From positions 69,711,201 through 69,775,200 of the forward strand of contig OZ038422.1 in assembly GCA_964036155.1 (NCBI GenBank): DNA of 64,000 nt. The letters are read 5' to 3'. The translations under genes and the position numbers were made by a program. The first letter of the stretch is position 1. Every line of letters starts with the position of its first letter. The DNA comes from Diploscapter coronatus. Taxonomy: Eukaryota > Nematoda > Chromadorea > Rhabditida > Rhabditidae. The notes below the pieces were generated by a model. That model searched no databases and was not told where the DNA came from. It was given only the letters and a program-made list of their open reading frames with translations. Below are positions 49,500 through 60,438 of the stretch, piece by piece.

Positions 49500-52400
49500 T
49501 CAAGGGCATGCCACGGGAAGCCGTTCGTCCGTTTCGCAGACATAGGGAAATGCCCCACTGTCGCACTAAATATTGAATATGATTTAGAAAATTTTTTATA
49601 GGGTGCGTGATAATTTCTGAACTATTTTCATGTGTCTTTAATAATCAAAAATGATATTTCTTTCAAAATTTAAACGAATCTAATATCGGGTCGAATCTCC
49701 CAAATCTGATCATACACGTTTTCTCTTGCCTTTCGTTGTTCTAGTTATTTTAAACTAAAATATTCCATATCGTAAAACCTGTAATAGATGCCTTGGGGCT
49801 TTTAATTTTCAGCCTCTCAAAAATAAAATAAAAAGATTCTATTAGAGAATTTACAGTATTCGTATTTTTACAGATTAAACTTAATTTTACCTCAAAATCC
49901 TGCCATAATCCAGTTAGGTATATCTAAAATATTCATCATAAAATGTGCATTTGGGTTGTCATTAATTTCTGGATCTAATGAAATTTAATTCGTTTTTCTT
50001 TGATCTAATTGTAAGTCAACTTTAAAATCTCTTATATCAGTAGAGAAGTCAAGTAAATTCTAGGAAATAGATGATCACGGTAATTCATCAAAATAACACT
50101 ATTACAAACTCTCAACAAGACAAAATAATTTTTAGATCTTCGAAAATGATCTACTCGGTACAAATTAATTCATTTTTGTGCAGCGATATATTTTATAAAA
50201 AGGTAAACATTTAAATGGATTAAAAATATGACTCACATAGCCACAACTCCAGCCAGAACCGCCAGCTGAAGAAATTTAGTAAAGCGCATCGGGAAATTGA
50301 AGAACTGATTTTCATAAACGCACTACTATAAAATATGGAGATTTGGTATTGTGATATTTGTGCATTTTTGAAAATCTAATTCTTCTTCCGTTGCAATTAA
50401 CTAAATTTCTTACCCGGCTCCCTAAATATAATTAATAATTATCCACTAGTTGAAAATTCAATAATTCATTATATCTCATTCTTTTTATATGTATTTGAGG
50501 TCTGGATTTATGTAGTGATCATGACTTGTGTTGATACACTCGAATGTTCGAGATTCGTCGCGATCGCCATAGGAGAATCTCGACTAAACCTTAACATTCG
50601 CGGCTTCAGCACGAGTCATGCCCACTGTTCCAATCCAGATCTCTAGGAGTCGAGGGTACTCTTGCTATAGACTTTTGATTCAATTATCCAATTAAAACCA
50701 TGGTTATAGAGAAACTTTTTTACTTACCCGGGGGCCCAAAAGATATTCACATATTCACAGCCATCGCTGTTTTCCAGATGAATTCTCTAAATTTTTGTAG
50801 ATAAAAATACAGAGCGATGAAAGATGAAAACAAATATCCTTGAACTAGTCATAGTAGGCAACCTGGAAATGTAGAACGATAAATCATAGAAGCATACGAA
50901 ATAATATGGTAGGAGATGCTCTAGCCTACCCTCCTCTCCCCTAACTCTTTACTATTTTCGTATGTTTCTATCGTTCTACTTTTCAAAACTGCCTATAAGT
51001 AGAATGATGACTCACAGTAGGATCACCTACGACTTTACGTATATCGATCCAAGGGCTAATATTACCGCCTGAAAAAGGAGAAAATTCATAGGTGATTTTA
51101 ATTATCCTGTTTAATTTTTGATAAAATTTAGTTAGTAAGAAATTTTGGCCAGTTTCGACATAATTTGGATGAGTTTTACGTCAAATTACATCTTTTAATA
51201 AATACTAGGCGAAGTTTATTGTCCGAAAACTTCGGGAAGGCTACAGCAGGAAAGGTTCGTTTTACAAAGATGGTCATAGATTTACTTAGAATAGATCATT
51301 TCGGAGATCTAAAGAGTTTTGAGATCAGCATGACTTCGATGATCAGACTGATACCAAATTTAAACGTTAAAATCAATGCTGAGAATTGATTTGGCCTCTC
51401 TAACCATTAGCTTCCTTTGTGAGTAGTCTTATTAATGCCGCAAAATGAAAAAAACACGCAATTTAGAAATTGAATGTTTCAAATTAATTTATGCATTAAT
51501 AAATTCTCATGAAATTCCTTACCATAATTATACAAATCTTTGCCTTGCTGTTCGCTGTAAAGCCTTGGTAGATGACACATTCCTGAGGGGCATAATCCCA
51601 TGCAAGCCGCAGCTGCTTCGTTCCAATTGGCATCGTTTGCAGCTAACTGTAAAATCCTTGGTATTCACAAAACGAAAATGATATTCAACGATCACCTGAT
51701 AGCATTTGCCTTTAACAAAATCCCAACCAGTAGGACATTGTGCAGCTGAAATTGTTGAATTTAGATTTGAAAAGGTTTTTTGTTTGAAGAAGAAGGCATT
51801 TTCCTTTACTTTTTAATGAATTATCATTGAGGAAGAGTAAGATGATTCTATTTTTGAGAAATGATTTGATCGTTTATTCATGTAAATTTGATGTTGGTAA
51901 TTAAGTTTGACTAAAAAGAAGTGATAACGCTTTCTTTGTAATTCACGCACCATTCCTACAAATTTGATGTATGAATTTTAATCGAATTTAATGAATGAAT
52001 ATGCTCTCGGAACATACAGTAGTTTTTTTCCAGAAAATAAAATCCTTCTTCCGAAAAAAGGTTCATGAAACTTATGAACTCGGACAATATATTTCCTCTT
52101 GACTTGATAATAAAATGGTTGGCTTGAAGAATGGTTAAGACTTACTACATTCAGCTAATGGAGCTTGAGTTGAGACACAAGGATTACCTAAAAAACCAAA
52201 ATTTAATGTTAATTTTCAAGAAGATGATACGAGAATATTACTCTCCAGTCAATTTCGACACTTTCGGTCAATAACTTTTTTATGTAAGCATTGGATCGAA
52301 AGATTTCAGAACGAAAGTTGTTTGTCTCATCGAGACGAAGCATTTGATATACTTTGACCGGTTTTCATGTCTCTGTGCGATTTTCGAATTTTCATTACAA

Positions 52401-52537
52401 ATGAATAACAAACTTCTGGTCGCGGCTTCAATATCGGCAACCGTTTCATTGACAGACGACGGCTGGTAGCCATCTTCATCTTGAGCGGTACATTCCCATG
52501 GTAGGATGACCAGGATAAATATAAATTTGAGATCCAT
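49500..52537 (-). CDS. C-type lectin domain protein, left copy
   Basis: Secreted C-type lectin-like protein. Signal peptide MDLKFIFILVILPWECTAQ, then short exons: NPCVSTQAPLAEC, AQCPTGWDFVKGKCYQ, an exon with WNEAAAACMGLCPSGMCHLP, GGNISPWIDIRKVVGDP, NSDGCEYVNIFW, GEPG, GSGWSCGY, YLTGLWQDFE, and YVCETDERLPVACP, stop at 49500. The WND calcium motif seen in the right copy reads WQD here and EPT reads EPG, so sugar binding is less likely. The first-intron donor is changed: the right copy has AAG|GTAATC, this copy GAAGATGGCTACC. A GC donor (GATG|GCTACC) would keep the frame but is weak. May be a pseudogene at its 5' end or use other splicing. Confidence 0.65.
50519..50624. repeat. hairpin repeat in a lectin intron (left copy)
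   Basis: ATGACTTGTGTTGAT at one end mirrors TTCAGCACGAGTCAT at the other, around the palindrome GTCGCGATCGCC. The same hairpin is at about 55235-55342 in the right arm, so it predates the duplication. Confidence 0.65.
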
Positions 52538-53303
52538 TTATTCTTAATAAGTCAGTTTCAAGTTGAACAATTGTTTAAATCGAATTGGAAGTAAAAATCT
52601 AAGAAATCTAAGTGTTGCACAGCCCTGATGAGAATGAAATTACAACGATCAATAATAATTTTATTGTAAAACTGTAAACTGCCAACCCAAATGAAAAATA
52701 TCGATTTGAAAAGTACAGTTGCGTGAAATTCTGTGAGAGATGCAGTGAAAATTAGGACTATACCCACTAAATCGTTCTAGCAATTTTGAATCTGCTCGAG
52801 AGGATTAATCGAATAATACCAGGGGTGAGACGGAATCGAATTTGAAAAAATTCGAAGTCGGAATCGGAAGTGACATTTGAATTTTTCGCGAGACCAGAGT
52901 CGGAATCGCCCAAAAACGCCGGAATTCGCGGAGTCGGAACTTCCGTCTCACCCCTGGTGCGCAACGCCCTACTCAGAATAGTCTTTGGTGCGCAATGCAC
53001 GTCCCCGACCACAAAAAGAGGATACGCCGAAGAAATCGCATAAATTTCAATCATAAATCTGTTTGTATGAATTAATGGCATATTTTTAAAATAAATATTG
53101 TCGCGATTGATTTCTTGATCTTTTTTATCGTTTTGTTCGATTAATCCTCTCGAGCAGATTCAAAATTGCTAGAACGATTTAGTGGGTATAGCTCTAATTT
53201 TCACTGCATCTCTCACAGAATTTCACGCAATTATACCTATCGAGTCGATATTTTTCATTTGGATTTAGTTTTACAATTTGAGATTACGACTTATTAAGAA
53301 TAA
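52538..53303. other. divergent region at the centre of inverted duplication 2
   Basis: Between the two signal-peptide starts. Mirrored up to 52818 on the left and from 53138 on the right; the roughly 320 bp between is unique and contains a foldback element plus AT-rich sequence. Likely promoter region for both lectins. Confidence 0.5.
52819..52958. mobile_element. foldback element in the spacer of inverted duplication 2
   Basis: CCAGGGGTGAGACGGAA at the left and TTCCGTCTCACCCCTGG at the right form near-perfect terminal inverted repeats. The interior has CGGAATCGGAAG and GAGTCGGAATCG units. It starts where the left arm ends. Confidence 0.8.
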
Positions 53304-56300
53304 ATGGATCTCAAATTTATATTTATCTTGGTCATCCTACCATGGGAATGTACTGCTCAACATGAAGGTAATCAACAGAAAGTATTTCTCGACAAAATGG
53401 TTGTCGATATTGAAGCCACGACCAGAAGTTTGTTATTCATTTGTAATGAAAATTCGAAACTCGCCCAGAGACATGAAAACCGGTCAAAGCCTGTATCAAA
53501 CACTTCGTCTCGATGAGATAAACAACTTTTGTTCTGAAATCTTCCGATCCAATGCCTACATAAAAAGTTATAGGTTAAAAAAATGTCAAAATTGACTGGA
53601 GAGAAATATTCTCGTATCATTTTCTTGAAAATTGACATTAAATTTTGGTTTTTTAGCTACTACAATCAATTGTTCCAAAAATGAAGCTCCATTAGCTAAA
53701 TGTGGTAAGTCTTAACAACTTTTCAAGCCAACCATTTTATTAGCAATTCAAGAGGAAATATATTGCCCGAGTCCATAAATTTCATGGATCTTTTTCGGAG
53801 GAATCACTGTTTTCTAGAAAAAAAAACTACTGTATATGTTCCAAGAGCATATTCATTCATTAAATTCAATTAAAATTCGTACATAAAATTTGTAGGAATA
53901 GTGTATGAATTACAAAGAAAGCGTTATCACTTCTTTTTAGTCAAACTTAATTATCAACATCAAATTTACATGAATAAATTCCAAATCGCTTTTCAAAAAT
54001 AGAATCATCTTACTCTTCCTCAAGAATAATTCATTAAAAAGTAAAGGAAAATGCCTTCTTCTTCAAGCAAAACGTTTTTCAAATCTAAATTTAAAATTTC
54101 AGAAGCACAATGTCCTGGTGGATGGACTTTTGTCAACGGAAAATGCTATAAGGTAATCGTTGAATATCATTTTCGTTTTGTGAATAACAAGAATTTTACA
54201 GTACTTTGGTACTAAGGTCGCTTGGGACGAAGCAGCTGCGGCTTGCAGGGAATTATGCCCAAAGTGCCATCTGTCACGACTCTACAACCAACAGCAAGGC
54301 ATGGAATTATGGTATTGGAGTAAGGAATTTCATGAGAATTTATTAATGCATAAATTAATTTGAAACATTCAATTTCTAAATTGCGTGTTTTTTTCATTTT
54401 GCGGCATTAATAAGACTGTACTCACAAAGGAAACTAATGATTAGAAAGACCAAATCAATTCTCAGCATTGATTTTAACGTTTAAATTTGGTATCAGTCTG
54501 ATCATCGAAGTCATGCTGATCTCAAAACTCTTTAGATCTCCGAAATGATCTATCCTAAGTAAAACTATGACCATCTTTGTAAAGCGAACCTTTCCTGCTG
54601 TAGCCTTCCCGAAGTTTTCGGACAATAAACTTCGCCTAGTATTTATTAAAAGATGTAATTTGACGTAAAACTCATCCAAATTATGTCGAAACTGGCCACA
54701 ATTTCTTATTAGCTTAACTTGATTAAAAGCTAAATAGGATAATTAAAATCATCTATTGATTTTCTCCTTTTTCAGTGAATATGAGTGTCCCTAACATGGC
54801 CATCGGCTCATGGATTGATGTACATAAAATCGCAGATGATGATACTGTGAGTCATCGTTCTACTTATAGGCAATTTTGAAAGTAGGACAATAGAAACATA
54901 CGAAAATAGTAAAGGGTTAGGGGAGGGGAGGGCAAGCTAGAGCATCTTTTACCATATTATTTCGTATGTTCCTATGATTTATCGTTCTACATTTCTAGGT
55001 TGCCTACTATGATTAGTTCAAGGATATTTGTTTTCATACTTTTCATCGCTGTATTTTTATCTATAAATTTAGGGATTGCGTGTACAAAACAGTGATGGGT
55101 GTGAATATGTGAATACCCTTTGGGATATTGGGTAAGTAAAAAAGTTTCTCTGTAACCATGATTTTAATGTGATAATTGAATCAAAAGTCTATAGCAAGAG
55201 TACCCTCGACTCCTAGAGATCTGGATTGGAACAGTGGGCATGACTCGTGTTGAAGCCGTGAATGTTAAGGCTTGGTCGAGATTCTCGTATGGCGATCGCG
55301 ACGAATCTCGAACATTCGCGTGCATCAGCACAAGCCATGATCACTTATAAATCCAGGCCTCGAATACATATAAAAAGAATAAGATATAATGAATGATTAA
55401 ACTTTCAACTAGTGAATAATTATTAATTATATTTAGGGAGCCGAGTAAGAAATTTAGCTAATTGCAACGGAAGAAGAATTAATTTTCAAAAATGCACAAA
55501 TATCGCAATACCAAATCTCCATATTTTATAGTAGTGCGTTTATGAAAATCATTTCTTCAATTTCCCGATGCGTTTTACTAAATTCCTTCAGCTAACCTTT
55601 ATGGCTATGATTGTGCCTTTGTAAGTCATTTTTAATCCATTTAAATGTTTACCTTTTATAAAATATATCGTTGCACGAAAATGAACTAATTTATACCGAG
55701 TGGATCATTTTCGAAAACCTAAAAATTATTTTGTCTTTTTGGGAGTTTGTAATAGTGTTATTTTGATGAATTACCGTGATCATCTATTTCTCAAAATTTA
55801 CTTGACTTCTCTACTGATACAAGAGATTTTGAAGTTGACTTAGATCAAAGAAAAACGAATTAAATTTCATTAAATCCAGAAATTAATGACAACCCAAATG
55901 CACATTTTATGATAAATATTTTAGGTATATGCAGATGGAAGATGGAACGACATGGCTGTAAGATTAAATTTAATCTGAAAATACAAATTCCGTAAATTCT
56001 CTAATAGAATATTTGTTATTTTTGAGAGGCTGAAAATTAAAAGCCCCAAGGCATCTATTACAGGTTTTACGGTATAAAATATTTTAGCTAGAAAATAACT
56101 AGAAAAATGGAAGACAAGAGAAAATATGTATGATCAGATTTGGGAGATTTGATCCGATATTAGATTCGTTTAAATTCTTAAAGAAATATCATTTTTGATT
56201 ATTAAAGACACATGAAAATAGTTCAGAAATTATCACGCATTCTATTAAAAATTTCCTAAAATCATATTCAATATTTAGTGCAACAGTTTTACTCTTTTCT

Positions 56301-56445
56301 ATGCCTGCGAAACGGACGAACGGCTTTCCGTGGCATGCCCTTGATTATCCTTCTTATCTGATATTTCATTTTTCAAATGAAAACTGTTAAATAAAATATT
56401 TTCAATTTTATCAAAAAGTATGAAATGAAAATAAATCGAAAGTTA
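53138..56445. repeat. right arm of inverted duplication 2
   Basis: Mirror copy of 49400-52818; see that entry. It includes the whole right-hand lectin gene and about 100 bp after its stop codon. Confidence 0.88.
53304..56344 (+). CDS. C-type lectin domain protein, right copy
   Basis: Secreted C-type lectin. Signal peptide MDLKFIFILVILPWECTAQ (exon 1, donor GAAG|GTAATC). Then ATTINCSKNEAPLAKC, the domain start CPGGWTFVNGKCYKYFG, AWDEAAAACRELCPKCH, LYNQQQGMELWYW, AIGSWIDVHKIADDDT, NSDGCEYVNTLWDI, a tiny 8-bp exon giving GEP, TNLYGYDCAF, VYADGRWNDMA and FYACETDERLSVACP, stop at 56342-56344. EPT followed by WND fits the calcium/sugar site of long-form lectin domains (family forms EPN or QPD, then WND), so carbohydrate binding is plausible. 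All phases agree. Divergently transcribed from the left copy. Nematode lectins of this kind are often secreted in defence or mucosal settings; a role here is inference. Confidence 0.82.
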
Positions 56446-56951
56446 TTGTTCATTAAGGCGTATTCTTTGAGTAGCCCGAACAAGGTATAAAGGGTAGTCG
56501 AACAACTGCAACAGTGTTCCGGATCCGAGCTAAACCCATATGGGTGGATACACTCATGGGTCTTAATCATAAAAATGAGGAAACCAGGTCCCATCTCCAA
56601 AAATGGGCGGGGCTAGGTGGGAGTCAAAGTTAAGAGTCTTGAGGGTTTAACTAATAAACAGAAGATACAAAGAAATTTTTCTTTGCTATAAAAAGATTTT
56701 CGAAAAAATAAACCACACCATGAGAATCAGCGTGAAAAACTAAACAATATATGTGAAAATCAGCCCTATTTGTAGACCCGCTTATATAGACTTTAGTTCT
56801 TACTGACATTCACTCTTAAGATAATATTTTCGAATGCTTTATTACTTTATTGTGTGTTGCGAGTTGTGAGTTATTCAGTTTCTGGCTGCTTTCACTCTTC
56901 CTTCCTATGTTAAGTATCGATGCTTCTTCCTTCCTTCCTTTCTTCCTCCAT
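56446..56951. other. intergenic after the lectin pair
   Basis: No gene recognised. Includes a GC-richer stretch (about 56460-56625) with CCATATGGGTGGATACACTC and GGGCGGGGCTAGGTGGGAG that matches no RNA gene I know, then AT-rich DNA. Confidence 0.4.
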
Positions 56952-59759
56952 TCACTGATACAGTTCTTCCGGTCCTTCTCCCTTCGTCTTGAGCAGCACC
57001 TTTTCGATGGCCTTCACGAAGTCTTCCTGTAATTTGTCGATCAGTTGTCATTGCCAGTTTTTTTTTTTCCATTCCAACCTTCATGACGATTTTCCTCTGT
57101 TGTCGCAGTGCCAGCATTCCAGCCTCTGAGCAGATTGCCTGCAATATCTTCTTCTTCTCATTCAGCCCATTTTTCCAAACATCCTGCCTTGATTTCAGCC
57201 CCACTGAGTGTCTTCTGCTTGCCGAGCGTGTTCTCGTAGGTCACATCCTTTGCAATGCTCATCGCCGACGTATGAATCTGGACGAAGTTGAATGGAATGG
57301 AATTCGAGAAGTCAAAATCGGATAGATGACCTCCGATTTATTCGATCACTTGTCAAATACTAGTGAACTTTGACCCAAAATCAATAGTTGTGCTTAACTA
57401 GATTGAAATACAGAAGTGAATATCACACGAGATCTATCATTTTTTTTATAACTTTCTTTTTCCAACCAACCGAGTAGATTTTCTGCTTGGCTTTGTCATC
57501 CGGTTTGGTGAACTCGATCTTTCTGTCGATTCTGCCAGATCTGATCAGGGCCGGATCCAGGGAGTCGACCCTGTTCGTCGCAAGGATCACATAAAATATA
57601 CGAATTGAGGGTAAAAGTGAATCTTAAGATTTTATTCAAATTACTCCTACTCAATTTTCATCTAAGTTTTACTTTTCCGAGTTAAAATAAAAATATTCTG
57701 ACTTGCGCAAATTTCGACTTCTACCTTGACATCTCCGCGAGCATCGAAGCCATCCAACTGATTGAGTAGCTCAAGCATTGTCCTCTGGATTTCACGCTCG
57801 CCTGAAGTATATTTGATATTCCAGCTTGATCTATCGTTTTAGCTTTGCCTCTCGAAGTGGAATCGAATCTCTTTGTTCCAACGGCATCGATTTCGTCCAG
57901 AAACACGATGCAAGGAGCCGATTCCCTGGCCAATTTGAATAGGCTTCTGTGAGCACCATTTTATTCATTTGACTCTCAAAATGCACTTCAAGTTTTTGTA
58001 AGTCTTCTCATCTTTTAAAATTCTTCTTCGCTCTCGACATTTTACCCACCTGACCAGTTTTGCGCCTTCTCCAGGTTCTTTCTTCACAAAATCAGCCCCA
58101 GTTGCACGAATGAATCTGGCCTTTGTCGAATTGGCAATTGCCTTGGCGAGCAGAGTTTTGCCAGTTCCTAAAATGATTGTTCTGATGAATGTCCGATCGG
58201 GGGGGTCGAGTTTTGAGAGTGTCGGAATCAACATCGAAGTTGAATAGAGATTTTTCGTCTGGATTGGAGGAGTAGAAGTTTATTTTTCCAAGATCGAAGT
58301 CAAATCTGGTCGAGAAATGTTTTCTTTCTTCAAAAGTCCCTTGATGATACCTGGTTCGCCATAGAGAATAACACCTTTGGGTGCAGAAATGCCCATTTCC
58401 TCGTAGTATTCCGGATGCGTCAGAGGAAGCTCCACACTTTCCTTCAATTCTTGGATCTGTGCCTCGCATCCACCAATGTCCTGAAACAACAATCTCTGAC
58501 TATTGGGTTGAATCAAGATTTCTTTCTCGATACTTTTATTCATAGATTTTCTATAAAATGTCCTACAGATACTTGCTAGCAGGACTGCAACTTTTGCACA
58601 CGGACACGGCACGGGCTTTTCGTGTGCGTGTGCCATCCGCGTGTAAAAGTTGCAGCCCTGTTTATTAGAGAGTCAGTCAAATCTTACTAAATTTTCACTC
58701 ACGTCTGAAAGTAATTCCAAAATTACGAACAGAGCCATTAAAAGGGGCAGTATTTTGTCTAGCTCAATATCAATTTTTCTCACTTCAAAAGTGTTCTTGG
58801 GTGCCTTCTCGACTTTGTAACTGAGCGCGACAGTGTTCATTTTGGTATCGTCCAGAACGCCGACCACGGCTGCAGGCAGGGCTCTGCTGCGATCGATGCG
58901 AACGAGCACGAGGGCATTCACGCACAGGAGATCCTGAATCTTGTAGTTTTTCCACAGAATAACCTTATTAATTCCTTGTTTACCTTATCAACAATCGACA
59001 GGATTGGGATGTACCACTCCATTTTGAGTCCTTCGACCGTGACGACGGCATGCTGCAAATAGATGGCACTAGTCCTTCTTCATTATAACTCATAGATGGT
59101 AGGAGATTTTCGTTTCGAATTTGGAGCATAATCCGGATCTACAAATAGCTGGAAAAGCCTAAGTTGTGAACCTCTCATAAACTCTGGTCAATTGTTAGTA
59201 GATCCTGGTACTGAATCATTTGCTCCCATTAATAAACCCTCGTTCCCTAACTTGTGCTTACCTTCTCGCCTTCAAATAGTTCCATGATTCTAGCCAAAGT
59301 CATGGCCTTTCCACGCAGATTCTCGACGACTCGTTGTTCCTCCCTCTTCCTGGCCGTGGTTCCTTTTCTCGTCATCTGCAAGGCCTAAAGCATTGGACAC
59401 GGACGCTGGACGCTGAAATCAGTGTCCATGTCCAAAATTTTAAGTTCTGGTCACCTGTCTGGCGATGAATTCCTCCTCCATTTGCAGATAGTCTTTTGTT
59501 CGATCCAGCCTCAGCACTCGCAGAAAGCATTGTCTCTTTGGTAGAACTGTAAATGGCGCGTGTTTTCCTAACAACCGTGGCCATTTTTCGATTCTTTATT
59601 ATGCACAGTTGTGCATTCGTTCCAACAGAGTTACCACGAACCGGTAGGCAGTTTTGTGGCATCGATGTCGCTGATGTTTCGGAAGGCGATTCTATTGGGC
59701 ATATGTTCAGGCTTTTCTCTCTTCATAATCCCTTTCGGCTTCTCGATTTTGTTACCCAT
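56952..59759 (-). CDS. 26S proteasome ATPase Rpt2 (PSMC1), divergent copy
   Basis: AAA ATPase of the proteasome base that unfolds substrates. Exon 1 (59642-59759) starts [10 protein letters not shown], a likely N-myristoylation start as in Rpt2. Then [20 protein letters not shown], the OB-domain exons ([31 protein letters not shown]), [20 protein letters not shown], Walker A GEPGTGKT, Walker [67 protein letters not shown] and the C-terminus GPEELYQ, which keeps the hydrophobic-Tyr-X docking motif. Unusual: pore loop 1 reads KKEPGEG where Rpt2 has KYLGDG. Two introns have GC donors (57802-57848, 57139-57187), and the intron 57591-57724 ends in AT. Too divergent for a typical Rpt2, so probably a second, specialised copy. 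Confidence 0.85.
58581..58660. mobile_element. short foldback element in an Rpt2 intron
   Basis: AGGACTGCAACTTTTGCACA at the left mirrors GTAAAAGTTGCAGCCCTG at the right; inner CGGACACGGCAC pairs with GTGTGCCATCCG. Intron sequence only. Confidence 0.7.
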
Positions 59760-60438
59760 TTGCTGTTCGAGAGTCAGTAAACCTGCAACACGCATTCATT
59801 CGTCCTTGTGAAGTTCGGTCCTTCTCTTCGCCATTTTGCCATACCGAAAATTTAGTAGTGCCAGAGAAGATTATTCGACCCTGCCTATCAGATGGTTAGT
59901 CAGTTTGATAATGGCAATCATCAAAATGATCCTTTCTTCTTCAATTGCCATCAAACTCTTCAAACGAGTCTTTATTCAAATTTCATCGCTTTTCGGGATT
60001 ACAAAATTTCGTGAAGCTTTTTAGCACTTTTCCAAACAATGTCATTGATGTGAAATCATGAAACGAGTTTTGATTATCATTATTTGCTGTAGCAGCAAGG
60101 CTACATCAGATAGAAACTCGGTCCCAAATCCTAGGATTAGGGTGTACGCTCAGCATTTTTATCCTTTATTCGTGATTCGCATATCCTAAATGATTTTCCC
60201 TGAAAATATGGATCGATTCTGCAAGTACCAAATTAATAGTTTTCCTTGTAAGATAAGGTGTGACTTTACGGATCTGTCAAATATTTTCCTGTGAGCGTCC
60301 TTGTTTTCGATCAAGCGAATTCATTGATATCGCTAGACTTTTCGTAAGTATTCACGTTTTTGTTTTATCACAGACAAGACTGAACTTTGAAAATGATTTA
60401 TTTCATTTCACGTCGAATTTGCACGCATTTTGAGATGT
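59760..60438. other. intergenic between two minus-strand genes
   Basis: Mostly non-coding. One plus-strand 43-codon frame at 60058-60189 begins MKRVLIIIICCSSKATSD, signal-peptide-like, but I could not extend it by splicing; it is kept out of the gene list. Confidence 0.4.

Larger units (their letters stand above)
49400..52818. repeat. left arm of inverted duplication 2
   Basis: Reverse complement of about 53138-56445. Outer landmark: AAGGATAATCAAGGGCATGC against GCATGCCCTTGATTATCCTT. Inner landmark: TCTGCTCGAGAGGATTAATC against GATTAATCCTCTCGAGCAGA. Introns match at roughly nine positions in ten by eye. Confidence 0.88.

Noticed and set aside
56460..56625. GC-richer block considered as a structured RNA gene
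   Set aside because: It matches no tRNA, 5S, snRNA or spliced-leader pattern that I can recognise by eye.
56905..57204. 99-codon minus-strand frame over the Rpt2 3' end
   Set aside because: Reads through a GC-AG intron and shifts out of the conserved Rpt2 frame; the true exons end at GPEELYQ, stop at 56952.
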